Source of the DNA: Pedobacter sp. Leaf41 | Lineage (GTDB): Bacteria; Bacteroidota; Bacteroidia; Sphingobacteriales; Sphingobacteriaceae | DNA length: 64,000 bases | Direction: 5' to 3' | Assembly (NCBI RefSeq): GCF_001422545.1 | Contig: NZ_LMLE01000010.1 | Coordinates: 62,227-126,226 of the forward strand | In this document: one piece after another, positions 41,507 to 49,453 of the stretch | Layout of the letters: the number at the start of each line of letters is the position of its first letter | Numbering within the stretch: position 1 is the first letter of the stretch | Translations under genes and position numbers: made by a program | The notes under the pieces: model-generated | The model's input: only the letters and a program-made list of their open reading frames with translations | What the model was told of the DNA's origin: nothing | The model's database searches: none

Positions 41507-42607
41507 ATGGCATTACAATGTGGTATTGTAGGTTTACCAAATGTTGGAAAATCGACTCTTTTTAACTGTTTATCAAATGCAAAGGCACAAGCTGCTAATT
41601 TTCCGTTTTGTACAATTGAGCCAAACGTTGGCGTAATTACTGTGCCTGATGATAGATTGACCAAACTTGCTGAATTGGTTAAGCCAAACAAGGTACAACC
41701 CAATACGATTGAAATTGTTGATATTGCAGGTTTGGTAAAGGGCGCTTCGAAGGGTGAAGGTTTGGGTAACCAGTTTTTAGGAAACATTCGTGCTACGAAT
41801 GCAATTATCCATGTTTTGCGTTGCTTCGATGATGGCAATGTGATCCATGTTGATGGTTCGGTTGATCCCATTCGCGATAGAGAAATAATTGATACAGAGT
41901 TGCAATTAAAGGATTTGGATACTGTTGACAAGCGTATTCAAAAAGTGGAAAAGATGGCAAAAACGGGTGGCGATAAAGATGCTAAACGTACTTATGAAAT
42001 TTTAACGGTTGTTAAATCTCATTTAGAAAACGGAAAATCTATCCGCACCGCAGCAATGCCTCAGGAAGACTTCGATTTTATCGAAGATTTAGGCTTATTA
42101 ACTCAAAAACCAGTAATGTATGTTTGTAACGTTGATGAAGCATCGGTAGTAACTGGAAATAAATATGTTGACTTAGTAAAAGCAAATGTTGCAGATGAAA
42201 AAGCTGAAGTTTTGGTTATTTCAGCAAAAATAGAATCGGAGATTGCCGAACTGGAAAGCTACGAGGAGCGCCAGGAGTTTTTAGCAGATTTAGGCTTAGA
42301 TGAATCTGGGGTAAACAAATTAATTCGTGCAGCTTATAAATTATTAAATCTCTACACTTATTTCACCGCAGGTGTACAAGAAGTAAGAGCCTGGACCATA
42401 ACAAAAGGCTTTACGGCCCCACAAGCAGCTGGTGTGATCCACACCGATTTTGAAAAAGGATTTATCCGTGCTGAAGTAATTAAATATAATGATTTCGTAA
42501 CCCTGGGTTCGGAAAATGCTTGTAAAGATGCAGGTAAATTAGGCGTTGAAGGAAAAACCTATGTAGTAGAAGATGGCGACATTATGCACTTTAGGTTCAA
42601 TGTATAA
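41507..42607 (+). CDS. ychF: Redox-regulated ATPase YchF (Obg-like)
   Basis: 366 residues. The G1 motif is GIVGLPNVGKSTLFN (residues 6-20), with FCTIEPNVG, DIAGLVKGASKGEGLGNQFL (G3) and NVDEA in place of NKxD, which gives ATP preference. The C-terminal TGS-like domain has FTAGVQEVRAWTITKG and GFIRAEVI. It is a universally conserved ribosome-associated P-loop ATPase. The leader contains the GTGAGAA heptad array, and a terminator follows at 42643. Confidence 0.97.
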   Translation: MALQCGIVGLPNVGKSTLFNCLSNAKAQAANFPFCTIEPNVGVITVPDDRLTKLAELVKPNKVQPNTIEIVDIAGLVKGASKGEGLGNQFLGNIRATNAIIHVLRCFDDGNVIHVDGSVDPIRDREIIDTELQLKDLDTVDKRIQKVEKMAKTGGDKDAKRTYEILTVVKSHLENGKSIRTAAMPQEDFDFIEDLGLLTQKPVMYVCNVDEASVVTGNKYVDLVKANVADEKAEVLVISAKIESEIAELESYEERQEFLADLGLDESGVNKLIRAAYKLLNLYTYFTAGVQEVRAWTITKGFTAPQAAGVIHTDFEKGFIRAEVIKYNDFVTLGSENACKDAGKLGVEGKTYVVEDGDIMHFRFNV

Positions 42608-42642
42608 CCCGTAAATTCTCTAAAGTAAATTTAAAGGTATAG

Positions 42643-42669
42643 AGCCACTCCAAAGAGTGGCTTTTTTTT
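42643..42669 (+). terminator. Terminator of ychF
   Basis: GCCACTC and GAGTGGC pair around a 4-base loop, followed by eight T. Confidence 0.93.
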
Positions 42670-42768
42670 GGGATTTATTTGCCACGGAAACACTCAATTA
42701 GGCTTGAATCGCCGTATTGAAAGGCCAACTCAGCAAAACTTAAATAGTTGCTCAATCTTAATTTCTTA

Positions 42769-42868
42769 AACCCGATCGAAGTGACATCCCCCTGCTTTTT
42801 CATCAGGGATATAACGGCAAGCGGGAACAGACAATAAAAAGAGATGCTGTCTTTGCTTTCCAAATAAC
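42769..42868 (+). repeat. Dispersed hairpin repeat, family C, copy 7
   Basis: AACCCGATCGAAGTGACATC, CCCCTG...CAGGG hairpin, ATATAACGGCAAGCGGGAAC, then TTTGCTTTCCAAATAACTG. A 68-codon open frame on the other strand (42675-42881) is made of this repeat and is not a gene. Confidence 0.7.
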
Positions 42869-42923
42869 TGAAACAGTACAAAATTCGACCTTACGATCTC
42901 ATTTCAAACCGGCACAAGCGAAA

Positions 42924-43538
42924 CTAAATTGCTAAACCGTAAGCTGCCAGTTGCGCTTTCGTATCCTCATAATTGATATGATGAATGCCTTTCAGTCCTA
43001 AACCTTCGGCAACCTGAACAAAAAGCATTCTATCGTCTATATATAAACTGGTTTCTACATCGCTCTGCGAAATATCTATCGCCACTTTGAATATATCGGC
43101 ATCGGGTTTGCGGAAATGAACGAAACTAGATGACACAAAAAAATCAACAAATTCATTCAATTTAAAAGTGCTGATTCGATATTGATTTAACTCTCTCCCT
43201 TCGTTACTGATTACTGCAACTTTTAAATGATACTTTTTCTTCAAATCACAAACCAATGCTACCATTTCAGGATAATCTAGGGATTTACTAAACATGAATT
43301 CTTTGAAGTCATCATAGCTAAACGACCGTTCTTGAAAGAAAACAATGCGTTCTAAATATTCATCCAAGGTAAGTTTCCCCACCTCATAAGTATCAAATGT
43401 AAGGTGATGGCGTTCCTCCAGATCAACAGAATCCAGATTAAATAATACCGCAGCTTCGCCCCTTGCTTGCCTATCCCATCCGTTTGTTAACAATACCCCA
43501 CCAATATCGGTGAAAAGCGTAGTAATTTTCGTTTGCAT
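42924..43538 (-). CDS. HAD family hydrolase
   Basis: 204 residues. The first motif is FTDIGGVLLTNGW, so the usual catalytic DxD is DIG; motif II is VAVISNEGREL, and motif IV is LYIDDRMLFVQVAEGLGL. It is of the HAD-IA (epoxide hydrolase N-terminal-like phosphatase) type. The DIGGV form, with the second Asp replaced by Gly, is common in this subgroup. The substrate is unknown. It lies 9 bases after mgtE on the same strand and may be co-transcribed. Confidence 0.82.
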   Translation of the reverse strand: MQTKITTLFTDIGGVLLTNGWDRQARGEAAVLFNLDSVDLEERHHLTFDTYEVGKLTLDEYLERIVFFQERSFSYDDFKEFMFSKSLDYPEMVALVCDLKKKYHLKVAVISNEGRELNQYRISTFKLNEFVDFFVSSSFVHFRKPDADIFKVAIDISQSDVETSLYIDDRMLFVQVAEGLGLKGIHHINYEDTKAQLAAYGLAI

Positions 43539-43547
43539 TTTTAAAAA

Positions 43548-44921
43548 TTAAAGTAAGATTCCACTTAAAAACAATATGGCAAAAGAGAAGTAAATGATTA
43601 AACCGGTAACATCGACCAACGTAGCCACAAAAGGCGTAGAAGACACTGCCGGATCGGCACCTACCTTTTTTAGAAGCAAGGGCAACATAGAACCCATTAG
43701 GGTTCCCCAAAGTACAACACCTATTAAAGAGCAGCCTACCACCAGCCCAATTCTAATATAATGATCGGTAAAGCCAGGCCAAAATAGCTGCCATGAGGCG
43801 ATAACTGCGAAGCTTAATAAACATAAAGTACAACCTAATAATATGCCAGAGAAAATTTCTCGTCGCATTACATTCCACCAATCTCTAACGGTAACTTCGC
43901 CAAGAGCCATAGCTTGAATAATTAAGGTTGCAGCTTGCGAACCACTATTGCCACCGCTTGAAATGATTAAAGGAATAAATGTTGCCAAAATTACAACCTG
44001 AGCAATTTGATTCTCGAAATTCGACATTGCAGCGATGGTAAGCAGCTCTCCGAAAAATAAAACAATCAACCAAACCACACGCTTTTTATATAATTCAAAA
44101 ACAGGGACATCCAAGTAAGGTTCATCTAATGCTTGAGACCCCCCTATTTTGTGAATATCTTCTGTATATTCTTCGTTTGCGATCCAGAGAATATCATCAA
44201 CGGTTACAATACCCAAAAGAATATTATTCTCATCAACAACAGGCAAAGCCACCCGATTATTCATCCTGAAAATGCTGATGGCGTCTTCCTGCGGATCATT
44301 CGCCTTCAACGCGATAAAGCGTTTATCGGTTAACTCCCCTATTATCGCTTCGGGATCGGCCAGTAAAACTTCCCTGATTCGAATATCATCAAGCAAAACT
44401 CCATCTTTATCAATTACATACACCACATCGATGGTTTCCGAATTTTTACCATACCGTCTGATGTGTGCCAAAACTCGGGAAATAGACCACTCTGGCTTCA
44501 CAGCGATGTAATCCGGAGTCATTAAACGACCGATACTATCCTCTTTGTAACCTAAAAGTGCAAGAGATTCTTTTCTTTCTTCCGCAGGCAAAAGGGTAAT
44601 CATTTTCTTAACTACATCACCCTTCAGCTCGCTAAAAAGTGCGGTACGATCATCCGGAGGCAGATCTTTAATGATCTGATTTAGTTTATTTCCAGTAAGT
44701 TTTTTAATAATTCTTTCCTGAGTTGGAAAATCCAGAATTCGGAAAACGTTAACAGCCCTGTTTGAAGATATTGTTTCGATAAATTTGGCTGCGTGTTGTG
44801 GAAGCTCGTCAATTAACTCTTCTACATCCGAGATATTCAGTTCATCAAGATAACGCTTTAACGCCTTATCATTCTCTTTTTCAAGCAATTGCTGAACCTC
44901 TTCTACAACCAATTCTTCCAT
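43548..44921 (-). CDS. mgtE: Magnesium transporter MgtE
   Basis: 457 residues, about the usual MgtE length. The N domain (LPPDDRTALFSELKGDVVKK, LTGNKLNQIIKDL) spans about 1-130, a CBS pair follows (about 130-255: GRLMTPDYIAV, LPVVDENNILLGIVTVDDI), and five TM helices close the protein, with the selectivity helix SGGNSGSQAATLI and the DVTGLIIYFSFA end. It conducts Mg2+ and is gated by cytosolic Mg2+ through the N and CBS domains. The leader contains nothing obvious. Confidence 0.95.
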   Translation of the reverse strand: MEELVVEEVQQLLEKENDKALKRYLDELNISDVEELIDELPQHAAKFIETISSNRAVNVFRILDFPTQERIIKKLTGNKLNQIIKDLPPDDRTALFSELKGDVVKKMITLLPAEERKESLALLGYKEDSIGRLMTPDYIAVKPEWSISRVLAHIRRYGKNSETIDVVYVIDKDGVLLDDIRIREVLLADPEAIIGELTDKRFIALKANDPQEDAISIFRMNNRVALPVVDENNILLGIVTVDDILWIANEEYTEDIHKIGGSQALDEPYLDVPVFELYKKRVVWLIVLFFGELLTIAAMSNFENQIAQVVILATFIPLIISSGGNSGSQAATLIIQAMALGEVTVRDWWNVMRREIFSGILLGCTLCLLSFAVIASWQLFWPGFTDHYIRIGLVVGCSLIGVVLWGTLMGSMLPLLLKKVGADPAVSSTPFVATLVDVTGLIIYFSFAILFLSGILL

Positions 44922-45119
44922 AAACGATTCCTTTATTCTTTACATGCCTAAACCTTCATTAGCGGTTCGCAAAGGTGCATTTTTATTTTTAGAAATGCCA
45001 ATTTAGACGTTAACAGCATGTTAAATTTTGACTTCCCAGTTAGTTAAACTAACACAATACCTAGATTAACAATTTAGAAAGGTATCGGTAAAACATAGAC
45101 TAAGATTAATTCCAACAAA

Positions 45120-45148
45120 AAACCACCATAAAATAACTATGGTGGTTA
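45120..45148 (-). terminator. Terminator of tRNA-Arg
   Basis: AACCACCATA and TATGGTGGTT pair; on the minus strand a run of T follows. It lies 7 bases beyond the tRNA 3' end. Confidence 0.85.
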
Positions 45149-45154
45149 AAGATG

Positions 45155-45226
45155 TGCTCCCGACGAGATTCGAACTCATATCGATGGTACCGGAAACCAT
45201 AATTCTATCCATTGAACTACGGGAGC
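45155..45226 (-). tRNA. tRNA-Arg (anticodon CCG)
   Basis: A 72-base cloverleaf on the minus strand: acceptor GCTCCCG/CGGGAGC, D-arm GTTC...GAAT, anticodon stem ATGGT/ACCAT with loop TTCCGGT (anticodon CCG, reading CGG), and T-arm ATGAG-TTCGAAT-CTCGT. The discriminator is A and CCA is not encoded. A TATATTTG element lies 7 bases before its 5' end. Confidence 0.95.
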
Positions 45227-45233
45227 AAGGCTG

Positions 45234-45241
45234 CAAATATA
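45234..45241 (-). promoter_or_regulatory. Candidate -7 element of tRNA-Arg
   Basis: TATATTTG (TAnnTTTG) on the minus strand, 7 bases before the tRNA 5' end, a good distance for transcription starting at the mature end. Confidence 0.45.
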
Positions 45242-45429
45242 GAAAATCAAAATGTTAGTTTCTTGTATTATTGAAGGTAAAATCACCATTATTTGAATAA
45301 AGTTTGAGGTTGATGTTCCTGATTAAAAAGAATTCAATACAAGTTCTTCGAAAAAATTCCGTTATAGGTTTAATCGTTATTTGTAGTTTTGACTGAAACA
45401 CAAATTAAACCTAAAACAAAAATTTTAAT

Positions 45430-45960
45430 ATGAACATTACCAAAAATCTTTTTTTAACTGCAATTATTGGCCTTTCTACTGTAACAATTTACTCTTGCAA
45501 GAGCAAGAAATTAATAACCAAACCAGATCCTGCTCCTATTTCAAAACCGACCCCACCAGTTGAAGAAAAGAAACCAATTGCACCTCCACCAGCGAAAGAG
45601 GAAGTTGTAGTTGTTGAAAAACCAAACTTCAATTTAGACAATATTCAATTTGAGTTTAATTCGTTTGTGTTAAAAACGTCGTCGTTTGGTATCTTAGATA
45701 AAGCTGTAGCTGAAATGAAGAAAGCCCCAAATACTAAATTTGTTCTCCATGGCCATTCATCTGCAGAAGGTACTCCAGAACACAACATGTCGCTTTCAAT
45801 TGATCGGGCGAATGCGGTAAAATCATATTTTGTTAACGCCGGCTTGGATGGTTCAATTTTCACAATTGTGGGTCACGGTGAAAAGGAGCCAATTACGTCA
45901 AATGCAAGTGAAGAGGGAAGAGCTGTAAACAGAAGAACTGAAATTAAGGTTCAGAATTAG
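45430..45960 (+). CDS. OmpA family lipoprotein
   Basis: 176 residues. The lipobox is STVTIYSC (Cys 23), followed by a Pro/Lys-rich linker (residues about 28-62). The OmpA C-terminal domain (about 75-175) has the peptidoglycan-binding motifs FVLHGHSSAEGTPEHNMSLS, RANAVKSYFVNAG and EEGRAVNRRTEIKV. It should anchor the outer membrane to peptidoglycan (Pal-like). It is monocistronic, with a hairpin terminator at 46046. Confidence 0.9.
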   Translation: MNITKNLFLTAIIGLSTVTIYSCKSKKLITKPDPAPISKPTPPVEEKKPIAPPPAKEEVVVVEKPNFNLDNIQFEFNSFVLKTSSFGILDKAVAEMKKAPNTKFVLHGHSSAEGTPEHNMSLSIDRANAVKSYFVNAGLDGSIFTIVGHGEKEPITSNASEEGRAVNRRTEIKVQN

Positions 45961-46045
45961 CTATCGGTTCTTGCTACGCTCAAACGGATTTAAAAAAAAT
46001 GAACAAGCCGTTTGAGTAACATCCAAATAAATAAAAAATCACTTT

Positions 46046-46069
46046 AAAGCCTCTAAATGAGGCTTTTCT
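46046..46069 (+). terminator. Terminator of the OmpA lipoprotein gene
   Basis: AAAGCCTC and GAGGCTTT pair around a 5-base loop, then TT. Confidence 0.75.
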
Positions 46070-46166
46070 GTTCATTATAAAATTTATTTGAAAATATTCA
46101 CCTATTTTTCTAACTTTCACACTTTCACAAACTGCTTATTATCTCTTTCATCTAGACATCTGTATC

Positions 46167-47000
46167 GTGCATCCTATACTCATCAGGAATAATTTAAAAA
46201 TACTCGGTAAAGGTAATCAAGTTATTGTATTTGCACATGGCTTTGGGTGCGCACAGAGTTCATGGAAGTACATGACAGATGCATTTCTAGATGATTTCAA
46301 AGTGATACTCTTTGATTACGTTGGTTCTGGCCGCTCGGATAAAACTCAATACGACTACCACAAATACTCCACTTTAGATGGTTATGCCTGTGATGTTCTT
46401 GATATTATCGAAACTCTTGGACTAAAAGACATTATTTTCGTTGGCCATTCGGTAAGTAGTATGATTGGGATGATTGCCGCTTTGCAAAAACCCGAAGCTT
46501 TTAAGAAACTCATTTTTATTGGGCCTTCTCCGAGATACCTTAACGATAGGGATTATATTGGTGGTTTTGAAGCTGCTGATATTGAAACCATCTTCACACA
46601 AATTGCCGAAGATTATGTTAGCTGGACTAAGGCAATCGCTCCAATAGTGATGAATAAAGCTGAAGAACCAGAATTAGCTGGTTTTCTGCAAGGCTGTTTT
46701 GAAGAAACAGAGCCAAGCATTGCTCTGGCCTTCGCTATGGCAACATTCAAAGCAGATTACCGCGATCATTTAAAGAAGTTTGATATTCCGAGTTTAACGC
46801 TGCAAAGTAGCAATGATATCATGGCACCCTTCTCTGCTGGTGAATACATTCATCAAAACACAAGAAATAACTTCTTCGTGGTGATGAAAGCGACCGGGCA
46901 TTTTCCACACATTAGTGAACCTGAGGAAACCATAAGGGAGATTAAGGATTTTATCGCTCATGAAAATATTCACACAACACGTGATGAGCTCTACGCCTAG
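46167..47000 (+). CDS. RsbQ-like alpha/beta hydrolase
   Basis: 277 residues, alignable from memory with B. subtilis RsbQ from end to end (FDYVGSGRSD, STLDGYACDVLDI, GPSPRYLNDRDYIGGFE, FKADYRDHL). The catalytic triad is complete: S95 in GHSVSS, D217 in SSNDIMAP, H245 in ATGHFPH. RsbQ is needed by RsbP in the energy-stress branch of the sigma-B pathway; related DLK2/KAI2-like enzymes sense butenolide-type ligands. The start is GTG 46167, since no in-frame ATG lies before the conserved part. It converges with two response regulators, and no kinase is nearby. Confidence 0.88.
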   Translation: MHPILIRNNLKILGKGNQVIVFAHGFGCAQSSWKYMTDAFLDDFKVILFDYVGSGRSDKTQYDYHKYSTLDGYACDVLDIIETLGLKDIIFVGHSVSSMIGMIAALQKPEAFKKLIFIGPSPRYLNDRDYIGGFEAADIETIFTQIAEDYVSWTKAIAPIVMNKAEEPELAGFLQGCFEETEPSIALAFAMATFKADYRDHLKKFDIPSLTLQSSNDIMAPFSAGEYIHQNTRNNFFVVMKATGHFPHISEPEETIREIKDFIAHENIHTTRDELYA

Positions 47001-47001
47001 C

Positions 47002-47748
47002 TTATTTCTGTTTTACTGAATCTACAAAATGTTGGGCTTCCGCTTTTGCTTTATTGCAAATGGCGTGAATACACTCCAATTGTGATCCCATCTCGGATAA
47101 ATCCATATTTTCTAATGAACGCAAACTGGTCTCCAATTTAGACCTTAAGCCCACAATATAAATTGTTGACAGCGTACGAAGAGCAATCATCTTGATCTCT
47201 TCTCCTCTCTTTTCTTCAAAAATTTGTTGTAATTCTAACAAGTCCTGGTTAATCGTTTCGATAAATTTCTCTATTACTTCGATCTCATATTCCTCATCGC
47301 CTAAACTAACATCTTTTAAATAGCTTAAATCAATAACTTCATAGGCATATTGATCCCCAGATTTTAGCTTCTCCTTTGGTAAAAACTGGGTAAGCATCCC
47401 CAACAGTTCAATCTTCTGGATAGGCTTACTAAAACATCCATTCATGCCAGCGGCAAAGCATTTATCCTTAACTTCGTTAATATTAAAAGCGGTTACAGAT
47501 ACGATCGGTACCTCTAGCCTAAGTTTTTGACGAATGATTTTAGTCAGTTCGATACCATCCATTTTCGGCATCGTGAGATTAAGTAATATTAAAAAAAATG
47601 AGTGCGATTCAAGCAAAATTTGCGCTTCCAGTCCGTCGCTGGCAATTTTGAAACTAAAATCGTATTCTCGTAAATAGTTGGCTATTAGCTTTTGATCGAT
47701 TAGGTTATCTTCTACTATTAAAACGTCAATTTGTTCTCTCATAAACAT
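47002..47748 (-). CDS. Receiver-Hpt protein with both phospho-acceptors lost
   Basis: 248 residues. The N-terminal receiver (1-125) has the acidic pair ED (13-14) and the lysine K108, but the acceptor position is N57 in LILLNLTMPKMDG (AAT codon, 47578-47580), where Asp is normal. The C-terminal helical part (about 140-245) has Hpt-like layout (FIETINQDLLELQQIFEE, then IALRTLSTIYIVGL), but the histidine site is R191. So it looks like a phosphorelay protein that can no longer take phosphate. It lies downstream of an intact LytTR regulator and is probably co-transcribed with it. Confidence 0.75.
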   Translation of the reverse strand: MFMREQIDVLIVEDNLIDQKLIANYLREYDFSFKIASDGLEAQILLESHSFFLILLNLTMPKMDGIELTKIIRQKLRLEVPIVSVTAFNINEVKDKCFAAGMNGCFSKPIQKIELLGMLTQFLPKEKLKSGDQYAYEVIDLSYLKDVSLGDEEYEIEVIEKFIETINQDLLELQQIFEEKRGEEIKMIALRTLSTIYIVGLRSKLETSLRSLENMDLSEMGSQLECIHAICNKAKAEAQHFVDSVKQK

Positions 47749-47759
47749 CTAATCACACA

Positions 47760-48458
47760 CTAAAGAGTTTGCATCCGCTTGTTTAGTGATGATTTATAGG
47801 CATCAGAAACTGGAACAAAATGTTGCTGAATAATCAGCGTTCCGCCCTCAATGGTATCTATTTTGCTAATATTTACGATAAACAACCGGTGTACCCGAGA
47901 AGACACATCTATCGGCAACTTATCTTCCAGTGACTTTAAAGAGGAATGAATTGCGTATTTTTTTTCATCCAGGTAAATTTTCACATAGTCACCTTTAGCT
48001 TCCAAATAATTAATGTCTGCAAGTTTTATTCGTCTGATAATGTTAGAATCCTTAATGAATATAAATTCATTCTTTTTGGAAGGCATAAACAAATTTTGAT
48101 TCTTGTAAATTTCTTTCGCCTTGATAATCGCTTTTAAAAACCGATTGGGCGTTATGGGTTTGGCAATAAAGTCAACTACATTTAAATCGTAGGCATCAGA
48201 TGCATAATCTCGTTTCGAGCTTATAAAAACAATCAACAGCCTTTTATCTCCTAAAGCTTTAACAAGTTCAATACCAGTAATACCTGGCATTTCAACATCA
48301 AGAAGCAGTAAGTCATTTTTATTATTTGCTAATATCTTGTAAGCATCTGCAGCATTCTCACATTCTGCAATTAGTTTTAAAGAGTCCTCAATTTTGAATA
48401 AATTTTTGAGGACACTTCTCGCTATTGCATTATCATCATCAATAATCAGACAGTTCAT
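47760..48458 (-). CDS. LytTR family response regulator
   Basis: 232 residues. The receiver (1-115) has IIDDDN, the acceptor D54 in LLLLDVEMPG, ISSKRDYA and the lysine in DFIAKPITP. The C-terminal LytTR DNA-binding domain (about 125-230) has IKLADINYLEAKGDYVKIYL, HSSLKSLEDKL and RVHRLFIVNISKID. No LytS-type kinase lies in the window. Its partner downstream is the degenerate receiver-Hpt protein, 11 bases away. The acidic and Lys sites are intact, so this is the functional half of the pair. Confidence 0.9.
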   Translation of the reverse strand: MNCLIIDDDNAIARSVLKNLFKIEDSLKLIAECENAADAYKILANNKNDLLLLDVEMPGITGIELVKALGDKRLLIVFISSKRDYASDAYDLNVVDFIAKPITPNRFLKAIIKAKEIYKNQNLFMPSKKNEFIFIKDSNIIRRIKLADINYLEAKGDYVKIYLDEKKYAIHSSLKSLEDKLPIDVSSRVHRLFIVNISKIDTIEGGTLIIQQHFVPVSDAYKSSLNKRMQTL

Positions 48459-48695
48459 TTTATATGGTTAGCGTGACACTAAAACTAATCAATTACTTGA
48501 AAAGTCAATTGAACGTAATTAAAATGAATGAAATGAATAATTACTTGCAAAACTAAAAACCGATAAAATTTTCACCACGTATATAAGCCCATTCAACTTG
48601 CAAAAGTGCCTTTCTAACGACTGAATATTAACCTGCTAAGCCTTTAGAAACACTTTTGACGACAGAAAATCATTTAAAAAAATTAGAATAATCTC

Positions 48696-49313
48696 ATGAA
48701 CACAATTAAAACAATTACACTTTCGCTTTTAAGCTTAGTATCCATCTCTCTACATGCGCAATCGTTCAAAGAACCTGTTGCTTACAAACTTAAAAATGGA
48801 ATGACCATCATCATTTCGGAAAATGATCACTCACCAAAAGCTTACGCAAGTTTTACTTTAGATAAAAAAGCATTCGCTGGCAGCAAAGACGGTATAGTTG
48901 AAATGCTAAACGCAGTTTTGAACGAAAGCATTACAAGCGACAATTTATCTTTTAAAGATAGAAGCGGCAAATTAGCTGCCTCAGCAGATATTTTTGATAA
49001 AGAACTTTCAATTATGGCTTCTCTTTTGCAAAATGCAAACATCAATGAGAAAACATTTAATACAGGAAAGGCAAAACTATTAATGAGCCTAAAGTTGCAC
49101 GATTATGATTACGATCAAAGCGTTAATGAAACTTCAATAGCAAATCTAACATTTAGCGATGTCTTAAATTTCTACAACGAAATTTCTCCTGAGAAAACAT
49201 TTTTAACAATTGCTGGTGATGTAAACACAGTTTCAGCTAAAGCTTCAGTGAAAAAGGCCTTCGGTTTATGGAACACCAATAAAGTGTATCGAAACGAAGT
49301 CGCTTCGAAATAG
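48696..49313 (+). CDS. Short M16-type peptidase-like protein without catalytic motif
   Basis: 205 residues with a signal peptide (MNTIKTITLSLLSLVSISLHAQ, cut after HAQ). The sequence PVAYKLKNGMTIIISEND resembles the start of M16 (insulinase-like) domains, and LTFSDVLNFYNEISPEKTFLTIAGDV resembles their later part. The HxxEH zinc motif is absent: its place has KDGIVEMLNAVLNES. A normal M16 subunit is about 420-450 residues, so this is a single half-domain. It may be a remnant, or a small exported protein derived from a non-catalytic subunit. A terminator follows. Confidence 0.65.
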   Translation: MNTIKTITLSLLSLVSISLHAQSFKEPVAYKLKNGMTIIISENDHSPKAYASFTLDKKAFAGSKDGIVEMLNAVLNESITSDNLSFKDRSGKLAASADIFDKELSIMASLLQNANINEKTFNTGKAKLLMSLKLHDYDYDQSVNETSIANLTFSDVLNFYNEISPEKTFLTIAGDVNTVSAKASVKKAFGLWNTNKVYRNEVASK

Positions 49314-49335
49314 CATTTTATAATTCAGTGATTTT

Positions 49336-49367
49336 GCCCTTTGATTAAACCTCAAAGGGCTTTTTTA
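49336..49367 (+). terminator. Terminator of the M16-like gene
   Basis: GCCCTTTGA and TCAAAGGGC pair around a 7-base loop, followed by six T. Confidence 0.92.
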
Positions 49368-49453
49368 TGCTTAAATGTTACAGATTTTTGCTTTAATCGC
49401 TGTTAACATTAAGTAATCATTCGATATATTAGCCTAATAATTTATTTCTCAAG

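Noticed and set aside
42675..42881. 68-codon open frame after ychF
   Set aside because: It is antisense to a family C repeat and starts in a terminator region; there is no family resemblance.
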